Below the pieces are notes generated by a model. That model did no database searches. It was not told where the DNA came from and saw only the letters and a list, made by a program, of their open reading frames with translations. Position numbers and translations under genes: made by a program. Positions 48,402 to 49,614 of a stretch of 49,614 nt of DNA are shown here, one piece after another (position 1 is the first letter of the stretch; each line of letters opens with the position of its first letter). Origin of the DNA: Candidatus Woesearchaeota archaeon (GTDB lineage: Archaea > Nanobdellota > Nanobdellia > Woesearchaeales > GW2011-AR9); the NCBI GenBank assembly GCA_018303445.1, contig JAGVYE010000047.1, forward strand, positions 1 to 49,614. The letters are read 5' to 3'.

Positions 48402-48497
48402 TCATTCATTTTCTCCAGGATCAGCAAAGTCGTCATCATCGTCATCGTCATCGTCATCTTTTCCATATCTTTTTACTTCCCAAACTTGCTTTTTCAT
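48402..48497 (-). CDS. Tiny acidic protein with a ten-Asp run, 31 aa
   Basis: ATG at 48497 with a strong GGAGG 8 nt upstream. The product is MKKQVWEVKRYGK, then ten Asp, then FADPGENE. An in-frame ATG 15 nt earlier is less favoured, as the GGAGG lies inside it. It is 55 nt ahead of rps17e on the same strand. A poly-acidic tail could mimic nucleic acid or bind basic ribosomal proteins. Confidence 0.55.
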   Translation of the reverse strand: MKKQVWEVKRYGKDDDDDDDDDDFADPGENE

Positions 48498-48678
48498 GCC
48501 TTTCGCCTCCATTTGAGTTATACTGAAAGAACGAAATCATTGTAAATTTATCCTCGTTCTTTCATATCTAACTCGCGTATTTTTATTACGATTATTTAGG
48601 TACGCTCGCCATATAAATGTAAATTCTCTTGAAAAGCAAGTGAAATATAAACTTTTCTACATAAAATAAGCGTAATGA

Positions 48679-48804
48679 TTAAAGCTCTTGCGCGCAATAA
48701 GGGCACAATACGCCTTCGTCTTCTAGATATTTTGGTTCTATAAAAAGATGACAGTGAGGGCAATAAGTTCCATTTTCTTCCTTTTTTATAGTTGTCTTTT
48801 TCAT
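48679..48804 (-). CDS. Very small zinc-ribbon protein, 41 aa
   Basis: ATG at 48804, stop at 48679. The product has TYCPHCHLF and VLCPYCAQEL, a two-knuckle zinc ribbon with a 17-residue spacer. No upstream Shine-Dalgarno site is clear. One of five tiny or small ribbon proteins in this part of the window. Role unknown. Confidence 0.55.
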   Translation of the reverse strand: MKKTTIKKEENGTYCPHCHLFIEPKYLEDEGVLCPYCAQEL

Positions 48805-48886
48805 GCTTTTAATCATTAATCTCAAGGAAGATATTAATCTTTCTGTCGATCAGCCAGGTACTCTTCTTTGGTTCTGTTTGAGTTTT

Positions 48887-49291
48887 TTATGAAATCATTT
48901 TTTTTGATTTGTAGCTTATTATAAATACGGTAATAAAAACCAGTAGACCTATAATAATCTGTAGATAAATGTCTATATCAAAATTTCTAAGTTTACTTGC
49001 TGTGAACAGAGCCAAAAAAATGCTTAAAAGTAAAGCAAATTTTACAGGTTTCAGGGATGGTATTTTGTGTATGGTGTAAATTAACAAAGAAAATAAGATA
49101 ACGATAAAAATTAAAGTTGATATTGACATGATGATAATCATTATTATATCAGAATTGAGCTCTTTACTACTCTTAAAGGAGACATAGAATAATGAAAAAA
49201 ATACGGCGAGTCCGATTATTATTAAGCTGGGTATCCATACTTTTTTGTTATTATTAATTTCGTCTTTAATATTTTTAAAAAATAATTTCAT
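48887..49291 (-). CDS. Four-helix membrane protein, 134 aa
   Basis: A charged start (MKLFFKNIKDEINNNKKVW) is followed by four hydrophobic helices (SLIIIGLAVFFSLFYV, IMIIIMSISTLIFIVILFSL, KFALLLSIFLALFTA, QIIIGLLVFITVFII). No motif points to function. The DNA is more AT-rich than the informational genes to its left. Confidence 0.55.
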   Translation of the reverse strand: MKLFFKNIKDEINNNKKVWIPSLIIIGLAVFFSLFYVSFKSSKELNSDIIMIIIMSISTLIFIVILFSLLIYTIHKIPSLKPVKFALLLSIFLALFTASKLRNFDIDIYLQIIIGLLVFITVFIISYKSKKMIS

Positions 49292-49400
49292 GGATGTTAA
49301 ATAGTCAATCTTACTATAAAAAGATTTTCAATTAAACTACGCCACCGGTCACGCTCACTGCGGTTTGCTCAAGACCTGTGGAAAACCTATTTTATACATT

Positions 49401-49614
49401 TTACAAATATTTTCGTGCTTTTTCTATCAATGGCAGGATGGCTTCAACTTCTTCTTTAATTAATCTCCCTAATTTCCCAAATTGCAGTTCGCCATTCAGG
49501 TCTCGTGTTTGGCGCGAGATTTGTAATTTTGCCGTCCCACTATTATAAGAGTACACCGCAACAGTAATTAAGGCTAATCCTACTTCCACTGATTCTGAAA
49601 ACAATTCTTTATCC
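49401..49614 (-). CDS. Hypothetical protein, partial (runs off right edge)
   Basis: The minus frame is open to the window edge; 71 residues are visible, ending in a stop at 49401. The part seen has a strand-rich stretch (VGLALITVAVYSYNSGTAKL) and a closing helix (EEVEAILPLIEKARKYL). No start, motif or family is visible. Confidence 0.45.
   Translation of the reverse strand, partial: DKELFSESVEVGLALITVAVYSYNSGTAKLQISRQTRDLNGELQFGKLGRLIKEEVEAILPLIEKARKYL

Noticed and set aside
1-49614. CRISPR array, rRNA genes or complete insertion sequence
   Set aside because: No regularly spaced repeats, no rRNA-like stretches and no transposase or TnpB frames were seen.

Overview
The window looks like chromosomal DNA of a DPANN archaeon, most like Woesearchaeota/Pacearchaeota. 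The archaeal signs are ribosomal protein eS17 (S17e), a one-domain histone-fold protein, an ATP-dependent DNA ligase, SMC, an Lhr-type helicase, intron-bearing tRNAs and many TATA boxes 26-34 nt ahead of start codons with little or no leader. The lineage call is inference from gene content and from the KKSQITVFIIVG-type exported protein; no rRNA gene is present to settle it. Genes are short-spaced, often overlap by 1-7 nt, and sit on both strands.

Layout. 1-6 kb: a partial exported protein, a coiled-coil winged-helix protein, a METTL5-like methyltransferase, two tandem small inverted-repeat insertions, an MgtC-like membrane protein, a GH114 lipoprotein and a DHH-like hydrolase. 6-9 kb: a two-gene unit of a pilin-like protein and a large exported zinc protease. 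9-13 kb: purE-purC-purB, only the AIR-to-AICAR part of purine synthesis. 13-17 kb: transglutaminase-like protein, MutS, a hypothetical. 17-24 kb: a radical SAM protein, a caspase-like lipoprotein, a SWIM zinc-finger protein and an M1 aminopeptidase. 24-28 kb: Lhr helicase, then a complete bacterial-type sigma-70 family factor driven by an archaeal TATA box. 28-36 kb: adenylate kinase, tRNA-Arg, proteases including an M11/M6-like metzincin, a DUF483 protein, a lipid kinase and exonuclease III, with three more inverted-repeat insertions. 36-41 kb: a cluster of very small zinc-ribbon proteins, a J-like domain, ASCH and HIT proteins, a histone, and three tRNA genes. 41-49.6 kb: DNA ligase, SMC, MscS, eS17 and tiny proteins.

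Three things stand out. (1) The sigma factor is full length (regions 1.2 to 4.2). Its -35-reading helix is intact, but the residues that in bacteria touch the RNA polymerase clamp and the -10 element are changed, and it carries an unfamiliar N-terminal domain. (2) tRNA-Ser(GGA) and tRNA-Met(CAT), both on the minus strand, each carry two introns. One lies in the T loop and is clearly related between the two genes, with covarying stem pairs, which points to intron spread. (3) Five short inverted-repeat elements (82, 165, 164, 202 and 205 bp) lie between genes. Three have perfect 8-10 bp flanking direct repeats that look like target-site duplications; they form at least two sequence families and have no transposase in the window.

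The surface and exported set (GH114 hydrolase, four exported or membrane-anchored protease-like proteins, caspase-like lipoprotein, pilin-like protein) suits a small-genome archaeon living on or near other cells, but that lifestyle is inference. No CRISPR array, rRNA operon or intact insertion sequence was seen.
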